The notes beneath the pieces are model-generated. The model saw only the letters and a list, made by a program, of their open reading frames with translations. It was not told the origin of the DNA and ran no database searches. The position numbers and the translations under genes were made by a program. A DNA stretch of 64,000 bases, from contig NZ_CP054141.1 of NCBI RefSeq assembly GCF_013284035.1, forward strand, positions 248,001 through 312,000, given 5' to 3'. The DNA comes from Flavobacterium sp. M31R6. GTDB taxonomy: Bacteria > Bacteroidota > Bacteroidia > Flavobacteriales > Flavobacteriaceae. Positions 46,068 through 57,370 of this stretch are shown piece by piece (the stretch's first letter is position 1; each line of letters opens with the position of its first letter).

Positions 46068-46113
46068 TGGTTTAAATTTTTAATTATTTTTACAGGAAAC
46101 AAATCCAACTTTA

Positions 46114-47760
46114 ATGAATCGCTTTTCACTGTTTCTTATTATTTCACTTCTATCATTTCCCTTATTTGCTCAAAATAATTCAAATAATCTATTGCTTGAA
46201 ATAGACAAGACTATTGAAAACAATTCCTATTATACACAAAAGAAAGAACACGGAATTACGCAGCTTAAAGTACAATTAAAACGCACCAATGATCCTGAGC
46301 AAAAATATAAGATTACACAAAAACTATATAATGACTACCAATCGTATCAATCAGATTCTGCATTGGTATATGCCAGAAAGAATTTTCAAATAGCGGAAAA
46401 TCTGAATAAGCTTGAAAAATTAAATCAGGCTAAATTTAACCTCGTTGCCATAATGGGAACATTAGGCATGTACAAAGAAGGAATTGATGTTCTGAATGCC
46501 ATTACCATTGCAGCTACTCCCAACTTAAAAGGTTCTTTTTATGGTGTTAGTAGAGTAATTTATGGTCAAATGGCCGACAATGCTTCTTCCCAACAAGAAA
46601 AAGAAAAATACCTTTTGTTTTCAAAAAAATACCGAGATTCCTGTGTGAATTTTTACCCCCATAATTCCACTCCATTCATTATTGCTAAGGCCGATTGGTA
46701 TTTAGATAATAAAAACCCCGAAGAAACTCTTGACTTATTACTTCCTTTTTTTTCTAAAATTAAACAAAGTGATCCTAATAGAGCTATAATATCCTATATC
46801 ATTTCACAAGCATACAAGCTGAAAAAAGATAGAAATCAAGAAAAAAAATGGCTAAGTATCTCGGCGCTATCTGATTTACAGTTGGCAAAAAAAGAATACA
46901 TTTCGCTTCGATCATTGGCCTTTCTACTTTATGAAGATGGTGATATTGAGCGAGCTTATACCTACATAAAACGTTCTCTAGACGATGCAGTTATCTGCAA
47001 TGCACGCTTGAGAACCTATGAAATATCGAAGATGTTACCCATTATCAGCGAATCGTATCAGCAACAAAACGAAACCAACAGGTATCAATTGATGGTGTTT
47101 TTAATTAGTGCAGGTTTTCTAGTACTCGTATTACTTGCCCTTCTGTTTTTACTCTTTAGACAAATGAAAAAATTATCAAAAGCAAAAAGCGATTTAAGCT
47201 CCGCCAATGATAAACTTTCCGAATTGAATGTTGAATTAAACACTTTTAATGAAAAACTAAATCTGTCCAACAACACTTTGACGGAAGCCAATTTTTTAAA
47301 GGAAATATATATCGGTCGATATATGGACCAATGTTCAGATTATTTGGGAAAACTTGATGAATACCAACGAAAATTAAATGTATTGGCAACTACTGGAAAA
47401 ATCAATGATTTGGTAAGTGCGGTAAAATCAAAAGAATATATCGAAAATGAATTAAAAGAGTTTTATGCAAATTTTGACAAAACCTTTTTGCAACTCTTCC
47501 CTAATTTTATTGATGATTTTAATGCTTTATTAATCCCCACAGATGCCATTCAGCCAAAAGAAGGCGAACAGCTTAATACCGAATTAAGGATTTTTGCACT
47601 TATTCGTTTGGGAATAAAAGATAGTGCCAAAATTGCTGTATTCCTCAGATATTCCATTTCCACTATTTACAATTACCGTTCGCAACTCAAAAACAAATCG
47701 GCTGGACCTAGAGATGAATTTGAAGAAAAAGTGATGCAAATTGGAACAAGCAATAAATAA
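46114..47760 (+). CDS. Membrane-anchored DUF6377 regulator (SusR-like topology)
   Basis: A 548-residue protein with four parts. A signal peptide (1-19, ending in FAQ) is followed by a periplasmic helical-repeat region (about 40-310, TPR-like). A single membrane helix (about 325-347) leads to a cytoplasmic coiled coil (about 350-395, SDLSSANDKLSELNVELN). The C-terminal helix-turn-helix region (about 490-540) includes LIRLGIKDSAKIAVFLRYSI, which resembles LuxR-type DNA-binding helices. A periplasmic sensor joined to a cytoplasmic DNA-binding domain is the topology described for SusR. It lies directly upstream of a SusB-like GH97 gene, so a role in starch-sugar control is a reasonable inference. 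Confidence 0.82.
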   Translation: MNRFSLFLIISLLSFPLFAQNNSNNLLLEIDKTIENNSYYTQKKEHGITQLKVQLKRTNDPEQKYKITQKLYNDYQSYQSDSALVYARKNFQIAENLNKLEKLNQAKFNLVAIMGTLGMYKEGIDVLNAITIAATPNLKGSFYGVSRVIYGQMADNASSQQEKEKYLLFSKKYRDSCVNFYPHNSTPFIIAKADWYLDNKNPEETLDLLLPFFSKIKQSDPNRAIISYIISQAYKLKKDRNQEKKWLSISALSDLQLAKKEYISLRSLAFLLYEDGDIERAYTYIKRSLDDAVICNARLRTYEISKMLPIISESYQQQNETNRYQLMVFLISAGFLVLVLLALLFLLFRQMKKLSKAKSDLSSANDKLSELNVELNTFNEKLNLSNNTLTEANFLKEIYIGRYMDQCSDYLGKLDEYQRKLNVLATTGKINDLVSAVKSKEYIENELKEFYANFDKTFLQLFPNFIDDFNALLIPTDAIQPKEGEQLNTELRIFALIRLGIKDSAKIAVFLRYSISTIYNYRSQLKNKSAGPRDEFEEKVMQIGTSNK

Positions 47761-48034
47761 AATTTGTCATTTTAGTAATTTATCGCGATTATATCTATTC
47801 CTCTTTTAAATTTGGATTCACTTTTCTGCCACTTTTTTTTTAATTAAAAAATAATCAACTCATTGATTATAAGTGTTTTAAATTGTATTTTTGAAATTAC
47901 AATCTACTTTTTTAAAACGATTGAATTTTTCAAACTCTAAAGCGTATACTTTTACTTTCACGAAAACGATATATCTTTTTTAACAATTAATAAATCGATT
48001 TCGCCGAAAGCCATTCAAAAAAATCAATCTCTAA

Positions 48035-50167
<2,133 letters not shown>

Positions 50168-50209
50168 GAAATCGCCATAGACAGATTAAGATTGGCTTTC
50201 TGAACTCAG

Positions 50210-50253
50210 ATTCCACAGATTTTCACAAAGTATTTTGTGAAAATCTGTGGAAT
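50210..50253. terminator. Perfect 20-bp hairpin between convergent genes
   Basis: Arms 50210-50229 and 50234-50253 are perfectly complementary (ATTCCACAGATTTTCACAAA) with a 4-base loop. No clean T tract follows. It sits between the GH97 and DUF5689 stop codons and is longer than a standard terminator. The words CAGATTTT and AATCTG recall the tandem repeat at 21581. Confidence 0.8.
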
Positions 50254-50263
50254 TTGTGTTTAA

Positions 50264-51613
50264 TTACTTATCCCCATAAATCTGAACATCGTCCACTTGA
50301 AAAGCACCATCCAAAGCAAGGTTTTTACCCGAACCCGTGTACTTGAACGCAATGTTTATTTTCCCAGTATAACTTGATAAATCCACTCCGCCAGAACCCA
50401 CAAACTGATACCAAGGTGTCGCTTGTTTAGGCAATGTAACTTTGAGCGGAATCCACGTGGCTTTGTCAATATTCAAGCCGTCAAAGTTTTTGGAGACATA
50501 CACTTCTAGCGAATTTAAAGGTGAATCCACATCCAGGTGATGCTGCGCCGATCTAAAAGTAAGCACTTCATTGGTATGTACATCCATATCAATTTTTGGA
50601 GAAATCAACCAAGCTATATTGGACGCTACTTTTGTTCCTGTTGTATTAAACTCCGCATATCCATTTCCTGCATACATTGTCCCAAGCCAAAACTTTGTTC
50701 CTTTTTGTACCATGTTTGTCCAGCCCGGAAGATTGAGTTTGGTATTGGTTTCGACACTTTGAAAGTTTTCGGAAAAGAACGGGACTGCAGCAGCACCTGT
50801 AAGGTTCACATCTTTTTCGGATCGTGCCAACAATTGATAATCTGAACCAAACTTGGTCAAAACTCCTTTTACTTTTCCCCTTCCGTCGGGAACAATTTTA
50901 TCAGCAAAATCAGCAAAACTACTAGTTCGAAACAACACCCGATTCCCTAATTTATCCATCAAACTCCAATTGGTTCCACCACCAATATCATTGGATTCTT
51001 CATAATAATGTCTCCCAATCGCATCATTTGTAAATTGTACCTCCGACAATTCAACCAACGTATTGATGTTTGAATCCTGCAGCAAATCGGTTATTGAAAT
51101 AGGCCGAACTAAAAGTTCCTCACTCACCATTGTGCAAGAAGCGTTCAGTACTTTTTTATAATCATTTGGAGAAATTCGTCCAACGCCACCTTCATTATAC
51201 GTATTCACATAAATACTTCCTATACGCATTCCTCCGAAGTAAATATCCGTGTATTGATTTTTTATTTTGATATAAACTTTATTCCCTAATCGAAAATCAA
51301 TGTATGTATTCGAAGCATCAACAGGAACGCTAAAACCCATCGCTGGAGTTGTGGCGGTTGCCAATGTTTGAAACGATATCGTTTTGAAAAAATTCCCAGC
51401 CTCATCACTGGAAACCACATATGCTTCAATAACATCATCGTAGGTGTATTGAGTCACTATGGAACTTGTCGCAGCTCGCACTTCTTCAACAGTGCGGTTT
51501 ACTTTCAAATCGGGTTGAGTGCAGGTTAGTTTTGGCACATCAAATTCTTCCCTTGCACAGCTAGCAAAAGTTATTGCAATTCCTAAAAAAACAGTGTAGA
51601 ATTTTAAACTCAT
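50264..51613 (-). CDS. DUF5689 domain lipoprotein
   Basis: A 449-residue lipoprotein with lipobox FASC (Cys19). The DUF5689 domain covers about 40-270 (with YTDIYFGGMRIGSIYVN). The C-terminal part (about 280-449) looks like a carbohydrate-binding or choice-of-anchor beta-sandwich domain (FFSENFQSVETNTKLNLPGW; LALDGAFQVDDVQIYG). It starts 18 bp after the TonB-dependent receptor gene and is probably the partner surface lipoprotein. The ligand is unknown. Confidence 0.88.
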   Translation of the reverse strand: MSLKFYTVFLGIAITFASCAREEFDVPKLTCTQPDLKVNRTVEEVRAATSSIVTQYTYDDVIEAYVVSSDEAGNFFKTISFQTLATATTPAMGFSVPVDASNTYIDFRLGNKVYIKIKNQYTDIYFGGMRIGSIYVNTYNEGGVGRISPNDYKKVLNASCTMVSEELLVRPISITDLLQDSNINTLVELSEVQFTNDAIGRHYYEESNDIGGGTNWSLMDKLGNRVLFRTSSFADFADKIVPDGRGKVKGVLTKFGSDYQLLARSEKDVNLTGAAAVPFFSENFQSVETNTKLNLPGWTNMVQKGTKFWLGTMYAGNGYAEFNTTGTKVASNIAWLISPKIDMDVHTNEVLTFRSAQHHLDVDSPLNSLEVYVSKNFDGLNIDKATWIPLKVTLPKQATPWYQFVGSGGVDLSSYTGKINIAFKYTGSGKNLALDGAFQVDDVQIYGDK

Positions 51614-51631
51614 CTTCTTCTATTTTAAAAT

Positions 51632-54469
51632 TTATAAATTGATGTACAGGTTTACAAAATACGTCCGCCCGTAACCATAAAAATATTTGTTGCCAAAATT
51701 GGGAGTCCCACTGGAAACATCTTGGTTGAGTTGTCTGAAATTGGCATTTCTAGCTTGCTCATATCCTCCTGTTTTGTATTTCAAATCCAAAACATTATTT
51801 AACGTTGCAAAAAGTCCGATATTCTTTCCTTTAACTTTCCATGATTTCCCTCCTGAAATGTTCAACAAAGTAATGGGCTCAAACTCTTCTTGACTCAATA
51901 ACTCCCTCGCTCTTTCCTCTGAAGCTTCAGGAAAATTGAAACCGCTTGCAGGATTTTTATAAAATGTAGCCGTTCTTGAGATAGGCGAAATATCTATAAA
52001 ACTATTTGCTAAATAATTGATATTGGCCCCAATCCACCAATATTTGGGATCTCTATATTCGATTCCTAAAGCAAAAGCCTGTTGTGGCATTCCCGCCTGA
52101 TTATAGTTTTTCATTGATGAAGTTCCAAAATCAAATACGGGATTGGGATTTTCAGCAGTGGCTTGAGCGTCATTGGTTATGGTGACATTCGGATTGCTGT
52201 CAAACGTAAACTGACCGTAAGCTGCCGAAAAATTAGTCATTAGCGTTGGGGTTAATTGGTATTGAAAACTAAATTCGGCACCGAAATTCTTTATATCCAA
52301 ATGTGTTAAAGTCTGGCTTACAAAAGCATCTGTATTTGCATATCCTGCTCCATCATCAAATATTCCTTCAGCATAAAAGAAAGAAGTTTGTGTAACGTTC
52401 TTTATTTTGGCATAAAAAAGAGTGAGACGGGTTTGCCATCTTGGAGTTCTGTAAAAATAACTCGCATCGAAACTATTTATGTTTTCATTTTGGATACCCG
52501 CAACTACCGAATTGTTTAATCTCGCATTGGGAAATGTATTTCTGATGGCTGGAGCATTAGAAAGATAAGCACCATTAAAACTAAACTGCTGCCTACCCGA
52601 AATTTTGAAAAGAATTCCGCCTTTAAAACCAAAATTTTCAAATTGAACTTTCTCACTTTTCCCAAAAGAATTCGTCGGATAAATTCCGTTTTGATACAAA
52701 CCTTCACGTTGATAATTCGTACTTATGAAATTTTGTGCCAAATAAAAATCGACTTTATCATATGTAAATTTAAAATTGGTAAAAACGTTGAACGTATTCG
52801 CAACATAATTAAAATTGTAACCATACGTATCACCTTCAACAACCTGCCTGTCGGGATGATTCAAATCCGATTGCGCTTGATTTCCATTATAAAAAACATC
52901 GATATCATCAAAATACAAACCTCCTAATAAGTCCGTTAATTGTTGGTAATTATGGGATTTTAAATGACTGTAAAAACCTCCTGCCGTCAAGAAAAGATTG
53001 TCACTTATTTGTGTATTGAAGTTAGAATTGGCCGTTATCGTTTGGTCGTCCGTTCGATCTTCGTACAAAACACAATTGCTTTTGGCGGGAATATAGCCTG
53101 TTATTTTCCCATTGGAATCCAAAACTGGAGTTTGATTCGCATTGTACAAAGCATTCCAATCGATTTGGCTATTTGCTAGAAACTGTTCCCTGCTTTTCCC
53201 AGCATTCTCATAATCGGGAGTAAATTCTCCAGAAAACTCTCCGTTATCCGGCGCATACATCGAACTGTAATAGCTCGGCATTTTTCTGTAATATGTTGGA
53301 TCCGGGCTGTTGCCGTTTTGATAGTCGATGTTGCTATTGGTAATTTTTCCAAATTGATAGGTCAAACTCGAATTCAGCGTCGAATATTCATTGATGGTAT
53401 AAAAATGATTCAGCATCAAAATAGGCTCCTCAATAGTTTTAATTCTGGCATTACGCTTTTTGCCGTCCTGCCAACCCCAATACGAATTGTACTTTTCGCT
53501 CGTTAATTCAGTTACTTCAGCGGTATTTGGTGAATTTTTGGCTCTCGAATTGGGTGTATAAAATCCGGAGAAATTCAAAGAATGGTGGTCATTTATTTTC
53601 TTTTCCACACTGATAAAACCCGCTAAAGCATTATAATTTGTTCCTTCAAAATATCCTTCCTCAGCCCAACGCGTTCCTGCCGAAACCACAAATGCCCAGC
53701 CTTTATTGTTCATTCCAGAAGCGTAGGTTCCCATCATTCGCCAATCGTAATTGGTATTGGTTCCCGAAAAAGATAAAATCATTCCAGGTTTATAAATCGA
53801 AGCACGGGTATTAATTTCCTGAGTGCCCAAAATCCCGCCAAAAGCATAATCTGAAGGAAAAGAACCTACCGTGAATTCCTGATTCCGAACCACATTATTC
53901 AATCCGCCCCAATTGCCCCATTGCGGCCTCCCGTCAAATAATTTGTTCATCGTAACACCATTGATCATCGTCGTTGCATATTGACTGTCTAACCCACGAA
54001 TCCTAAATCGAGCCTGACCCCAATTGAAAGCCGCCGCTTGTTGAAAAGCATCTCTGGAAGATTGTAGAAGTCCCGAAGTGCTCTCGGAACCACTATTATC
54101 ATCGCTTAAATCACTTTCGAGAAGCGCGATTGTTCCCGCCTGTTGCTCCGAAGTTTGATTATCCTCTAATGGAACAGCGCCCAAATCCAACATTTGGTCT
54201 TGTGTAATTACAACAGGAAGTATTACGTCCTTAAATCCTTGACTATGCAAAAGCAACAATTGATTTCCAGGAACCACAGCATAAAAACTAAAAACACCAT
54301 CACTTGACGTGAGTTGCATCAACTGTGTGTTTGAAATCGTAACCACTACATTTTCTAATGGCTTTTGAGTTTTAGCATCAATGATTTTTCCCTTAATTCC
54401 TGTTGGTTTTTGGGCACAAACAAAAGACATTTTCAATAATAAAAGTATTCCTAACAAAAATTTACCCAT
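51632..54469 (-). CDS. TonB-dependent receptor with carboxypeptidase-like regulatory domain
   Basis: A 945-residue outer membrane importer. It has a signal peptide (cut after CAQ, about 20), then an N-terminal CarboxypepD_reg-like domain (about 22-105, GIKGKIIDAKTQKPLENVVV). A plug domain follows (about 130-230, with RFRIRGLDSQYATTMINGV), then a long beta barrel ending in an aromatic YINL terminus. It differs from SusC types by its length and DUF5689 partner. The substrate cannot be read from sequence. Confidence 0.92.
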   Translation of the reverse strand: MGKFLLGILLLLKMSFVCAQKPTGIKGKIIDAKTQKPLENVVVTISNTQLMQLTSSDGVFSFYAVVPGNQLLLLHSQGFKDVILPVVITQDQMLDLGAVPLEDNQTSEQQAGTIALLESDLSDDNSGSESTSGLLQSSRDAFQQAAAFNWGQARFRIRGLDSQYATTMINGVTMNKLFDGRPQWGNWGGLNNVVRNQEFTVGSFPSDYAFGGILGTQEINTRASIYKPGMILSFSGTNTNYDWRMMGTYASGMNNKGWAFVVSAGTRWAEEGYFEGTNYNALAGFISVEKKINDHHSLNFSGFYTPNSRAKNSPNTAEVTELTSEKYNSYWGWQDGKKRNARIKTIEEPILMLNHFYTINEYSTLNSSLTYQFGKITNSNIDYQNGNSPDPTYYRKMPSYYSSMYAPDNGEFSGEFTPDYENAGKSREQFLANSQIDWNALYNANQTPVLDSNGKITGYIPAKSNCVLYEDRTDDQTITANSNFNTQISDNLFLTAGGFYSHLKSHNYQQLTDLLGGLYFDDIDVFYNGNQAQSDLNHPDRQVVEGDTYGYNFNYVANTFNVFTNFKFTYDKVDFYLAQNFISTNYQREGLYQNGIYPTNSFGKSEKVQFENFGFKGGILFKISGRQQFSFNGAYLSNAPAIRNTFPNARLNNSVVAGIQNENINSFDASYFYRTPRWQTRLTLFYAKIKNVTQTSFFYAEGIFDDGAGYANTDAFVSQTLTHLDIKNFGAEFSFQYQLTPTLMTNFSAAYGQFTFDSNPNVTITNDAQATAENPNPVFDFGTSSMKNYNQAGMPQQAFALGIEYRDPKYWWIGANINYLANSFIDISPISRTATFYKNPASGFNFPEASEERARELLSQEEFEPITLLNISGGKSWKVKGKNIGLFATLNNVLDLKYKTGGYEQARNANFRQLNQDVSSGTPNFGNKYFYGYGRTYFVNLYINL

Positions 54470-54703
54470 ACTTGTTTTGTAAACATATGGAACACATTGT
54501 ATGCAAAATACAACGCCTCCAAAAATTAGATTTGTTTAAAAAAAGGATAAAATAGTTTTGGAAAAAAGAATTGTAAAGACCTAAATTAGGTGTGGCATCT
54601 TAATTTTCAATCGAATAAAAAAAGTATTCAATTAAATTTCAAGCGATAAACTTAAGAAAAAAACTATTAAGTAGTATAACAAATAGAAAAAAATTCTTAG
54701 TAT

Positions 54704-55915
54704 TTAATCAATAGCTTTAATTCGGCTAACCATAAAAGCGATAAAAAAACCAAAAATCCCAATAAAGGCGAATGAAAATCGCAAACTAAAAAGTTCGGCA
54801 ATGTACCCTATAACAGGTGGACCCATCAAAAATCCAAGAAAACTCACACTTGAAACAGTGGTCAAAGCTTCGCCAGTTGGTATTGTTGGATGTTTACCTG
54901 CAATGCTATACAAAGTAGGCACAACTGTAGAAACTCCCAATCCAATAATCATAAAAGCAATCATTGAGGGTATTATATAAGGAAAAGCAACTGCGGTAAA
55001 GAAACCGGATGAAATCATAATTCCACTAATTTTGATTACCGTTTTTCGCCCAAATCTATTGATTAATTTATCTCCGAAAAAACGACCACTCGCCATCATA
55101 ATCATAAATGAAGTGTAACCTAAAATTATTAAAGCGCCAGGCGCTTTGACTATGTCTTTAAAAAAAACACCACTCCAATCAAACATAATTCCTTCACTGG
55201 CCATACAACAAAATCCAATAACTCCAAGCAAAACTAACGTAGCATCTGGTTTACTGAATCCTTTTTTCTTCTCTGTTTTAATGGTTTCTTTGGCCTTAAT
55301 CAAAAATTTAAAATTTGATGCAATCAACAAAAATGCAATAAAAGCAACAATTAGGAAATGGGTATATGTACTGAGTTGCAATGCCAACATTCCCAATCCT
55401 ACCAATGCACCAGTAAATCCTGCCAAACTCCACATCCCGTGGAATGAAGACATAATTGTTCTTCTAAAAAGTCCTTCTGTATAAACCCCTTGAGTGTTTA
55501 CAGAAATATTAGTCAGGTTACCAAAGATTCCGAAAGCATATAATCCAAGCGCCAATTGCCACGCATTTTGCGCCAGTCCAATATTCGTTAAACTCACCGC
55601 ATACATCACAATTGCAAAAGGCAAAATCCGATGACTTCCATAACGAGTAACCAATTTACCTGAAAAATACATCATCGTTAATTGTCCAACAGGCAAAGCA
55701 AAAAGAATGCTTCCTAATTGACCATCGCTTAAGTTCAAGGCTGCTTTTATGGTTGGAATACGACTTGCCCAAGTAGCAAAACACAATCCCATAGCAAAAT
55801 AGAACATTGATACTGCCCATCGAATTCTAACCAAATAAGACGCTTTCGCATCTCGATAGTTTTTCTTGTATTTGCCCTTGGCCTTAAACCGACCTAAAAA
55901 ATTTAAATCTATCAA
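54704..55915 (-). CDS. MFS transporter (TTG start)
   Basis: A 403-residue major facilitator with about 12 membrane helices. The first helix begins near residue 31 (IRWAVSMFYFAMGLCFATW). The ASRIPTIKAALNLSDGQLG motif after it is typical of the sugar- or YbjJ-like MFS group. The start is TTG at 55915, since the first in-frame ATG lies inside the first helix. A promoter at 55947-55980 supports this. The substrate is unknown. Downstream on the minus strand lies only an AT-rich gap before the TonB gene. Confidence 0.85.
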   Translation of the reverse strand: MIDLNFLGRFKAKGKYKKNYRDAKASYLVRIRWAVSMFYFAMGLCFATWASRIPTIKAALNLSDGQLGSILFALPVGQLTMMYFSGKLVTRYGSHRILPFAIVMYAVSLTNIGLAQNAWQLALGLYAFGIFGNLTNISVNTQGVYTEGLFRRTIMSSFHGMWSLAGFTGALVGLGMLALQLSTYTHFLIVAFIAFLLIASNFKFLIKAKETIKTEKKKGFSKPDATLVLLGVIGFCCMASEGIMFDWSGVFFKDIVKAPGALIILGYTSFMIMMASGRFFGDKLINRFGRKTVIKISGIMISSGFFTAVAFPYIIPSMIAFMIIGLGVSTVVPTLYSIAGKHPTIPTGEALTTVSSVSFLGFLMGPPVIGYIAELFSLRFSFAFIGIFGFFIAFMVSRIKAID

Positions 55916-55946
55916 AATAGTTGTTTTTTTTGGGAATCCTTTGTGT

Positions 55947-55980
55947 CAAAAGTACGAAAAGAAACAATCCAAAGACACAA
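55947..55980 (-). promoter_or_regulatory. Probable promoter of the MFS gene
   Basis: On the minus strand TTG (55980-55978), 23 bases, then TACTTTTG (55954-55947). The spacer is at the upper end of the usual range. Confidence 0.55.
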
Positions 55981-56051
55981 ACCCTTCCTCAACAATAAAT
56001 TACAACGTTATTGTTAGAAAAACAAACCAATTTTATCCAAAATAAAAATAG

Positions 56052-56175
56052 TCTGGGGGTGCCACCATTAGAAAAATGGGCCAACTTAGCATATCGCTTA
56101 GTCGGCCCATTTCCCTAATGCTGTCGGGCTATCCGCGCTACTTCGGTAGCTAGCTTTTATCCCTCACCCAAGCTA
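56052..56175 (-). repeat. Dispersed palindromic repeat, copy 4
   Basis: On the minus strand it contains GCGGATAGCCCGACAGCATT, the usual flavobacterial form of the repeat tail. Hairpins are AAATGGGCC (56084-56092) with GGCCCATTT (56104-56112), and GCTAC (56137-56141) with GTAGC (56146-56150) around a TTCG loop. It lies between the MFS and oxidoreductase genes, both on the minus strand. Confidence 0.72.
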
Positions 56176-56211
56176 TAAAACGAGATATTGAGTGCTAAAA
56201 AACATCATTCA

Positions 56212-57252
56212 TTACAACATAATGACTTTTCCTTGAGCATTACTTTCAATAGCAGCTTCAATAATTTGCATTACCTGCAATCCTTCTTTAGCTGTAACCG
56301 GTTCTTTGGTATCACTAATAATTGACTGATAAACACCTTCAAAAAAATCATAATAATTTCCCTGTAATGTTTCGACTTTCTCCTTAATAATTCTTCCGTC
56401 TATCTCTGTATGCAACAATCCTTCGTTACCCGGAGCTTCAGTACCCCACGTGGTAAGATTTGGTTTCTTCCCTAGTTTTAAATCATCTTCCTGAACATCA
56501 CCACGTGGTTTCAGAAAAGAACCTTTTTTCCCGTGAATAACATACGCAGGATTAGCTTCTCGAACAAAAAAGCCAGCTTTTAATCGCACTCTAAAATCTG
56601 CATAATATAGCAAAATATCAATCCAATCATCTACCAAAGAATGTTCTCGTGTTACTCGAATATCGGCAAAAACACTTTGGGGAAACCCAAATAAAAACAA
56701 TGCTTGGTCAATTAAATGTGGCCCTAAATCCTTCAGAATTCCAGCACCAGAATTAACAGTTTCCTTATGTCCTTTTGGACTCAAAAGTGGATTATAACGA
56801 TCAAAATGAAATTCGGCTTCCACCAATTCGCCCAATACTTTATCGGCAACCACTTTTTGTACGGTTTTAAAATCACTGTCCCATCTTCGATTTTGGAAAA
56901 CCGAAAGCTTCAATCCTTTTTCTTTGGCCAAATTCACTAATTCCTGAGCTTCGGCAACTGTAGTAGTAAAGGCTTTTTCCACCACCGCATTTTTCCCGGC
57001 AAGCAAAACTTGCTTGGCATATTCAAAATGAGTTCCAACCGGCGTATTTACAATAACCAAATCAATATCATCCTGAAGCACTTCTTCTAGAGTTGGATAA
57101 CTTTTTACATTTGGATAATCCAATTGAATTAATTGTTTACTTCTTTCCCAAGAACCAACCAATTCAAATCCTGGATGAAAATCCAAAAAAGGAGCATGGA
57201 AAACTTTTCCAGACATTCCATAAGACAGTAGTGCGGTTTTTATTTTTTGCAT
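56212..57252 (-). CDS. Gfo/Idh/MocA family oxidoreductase
   Basis: A 346-residue NAD(P)-dependent oxidoreductase. The N-terminal Rossmann fold starts LLSYGMSGKVFHAPFLD. The conserved catalytic Lys is in NAVVEKAFTTTVAEAQ (about 93-97), with the usual EKP written here as EKA. The C-terminal domain has KDLGPHLIDQAL with the catalytic His. The group acts on sugars, inositols and related polyols, and the substrate is unknown. Confidence 0.9.
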   Translation of the reverse strand: MQKIKTALLSYGMSGKVFHAPFLDFHPGFELVGSWERSKQLIQLDYPNVKSYPTLEEVLQDDIDLVIVNTPVGTHFEYAKQVLLAGKNAVVEKAFTTTVAEAQELVNLAKEKGLKLSVFQNRRWDSDFKTVQKVVADKVLGELVEAEFHFDRYNPLLSPKGHKETVNSGAGILKDLGPHLIDQALFLFGFPQSVFADIRVTREHSLVDDWIDILLYYADFRVRLKAGFFVREANPAYVIHGKKGSFLKPRGDVQEDDLKLGKKPNLTTWGTEAPGNEGLLHTEIDGRIIKEKVETLQGNYYDFFEGVYQSIISDTKEPVTAKEGLQVMQIIEAAIESNAQGKVIML

Positions 57253-57277
57253 ATCTTTTTATGGTAGTTTACAATCC

Positions 57278-57332
57278 TGCAAGGTTTCCAAAAACCTTGT
57301 AGGTATGATTTTAAATTTAATACCTACAAGGT
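57278..57332. repeat. Two overlapping hairpins
   Basis: ACCTTGTAGGTA (57294-57305) and TACCTACAAGGT (57321-57332) are perfect 12-bp arms with a 15-base loop. An alternative fold pairs CAAGGTTT (57279-57286) with AAACCTTG (57292-57299) and uses part of the same left arm. The two structures exclude each other. It lies in the gap between the old-yellow-enzyme and oxidoreductase genes. Confidence 0.8.
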
Positions 57333-57370
57333 CAAAAAAAGATCTTGCAGCAAAACGTTTAAACAAGAAC

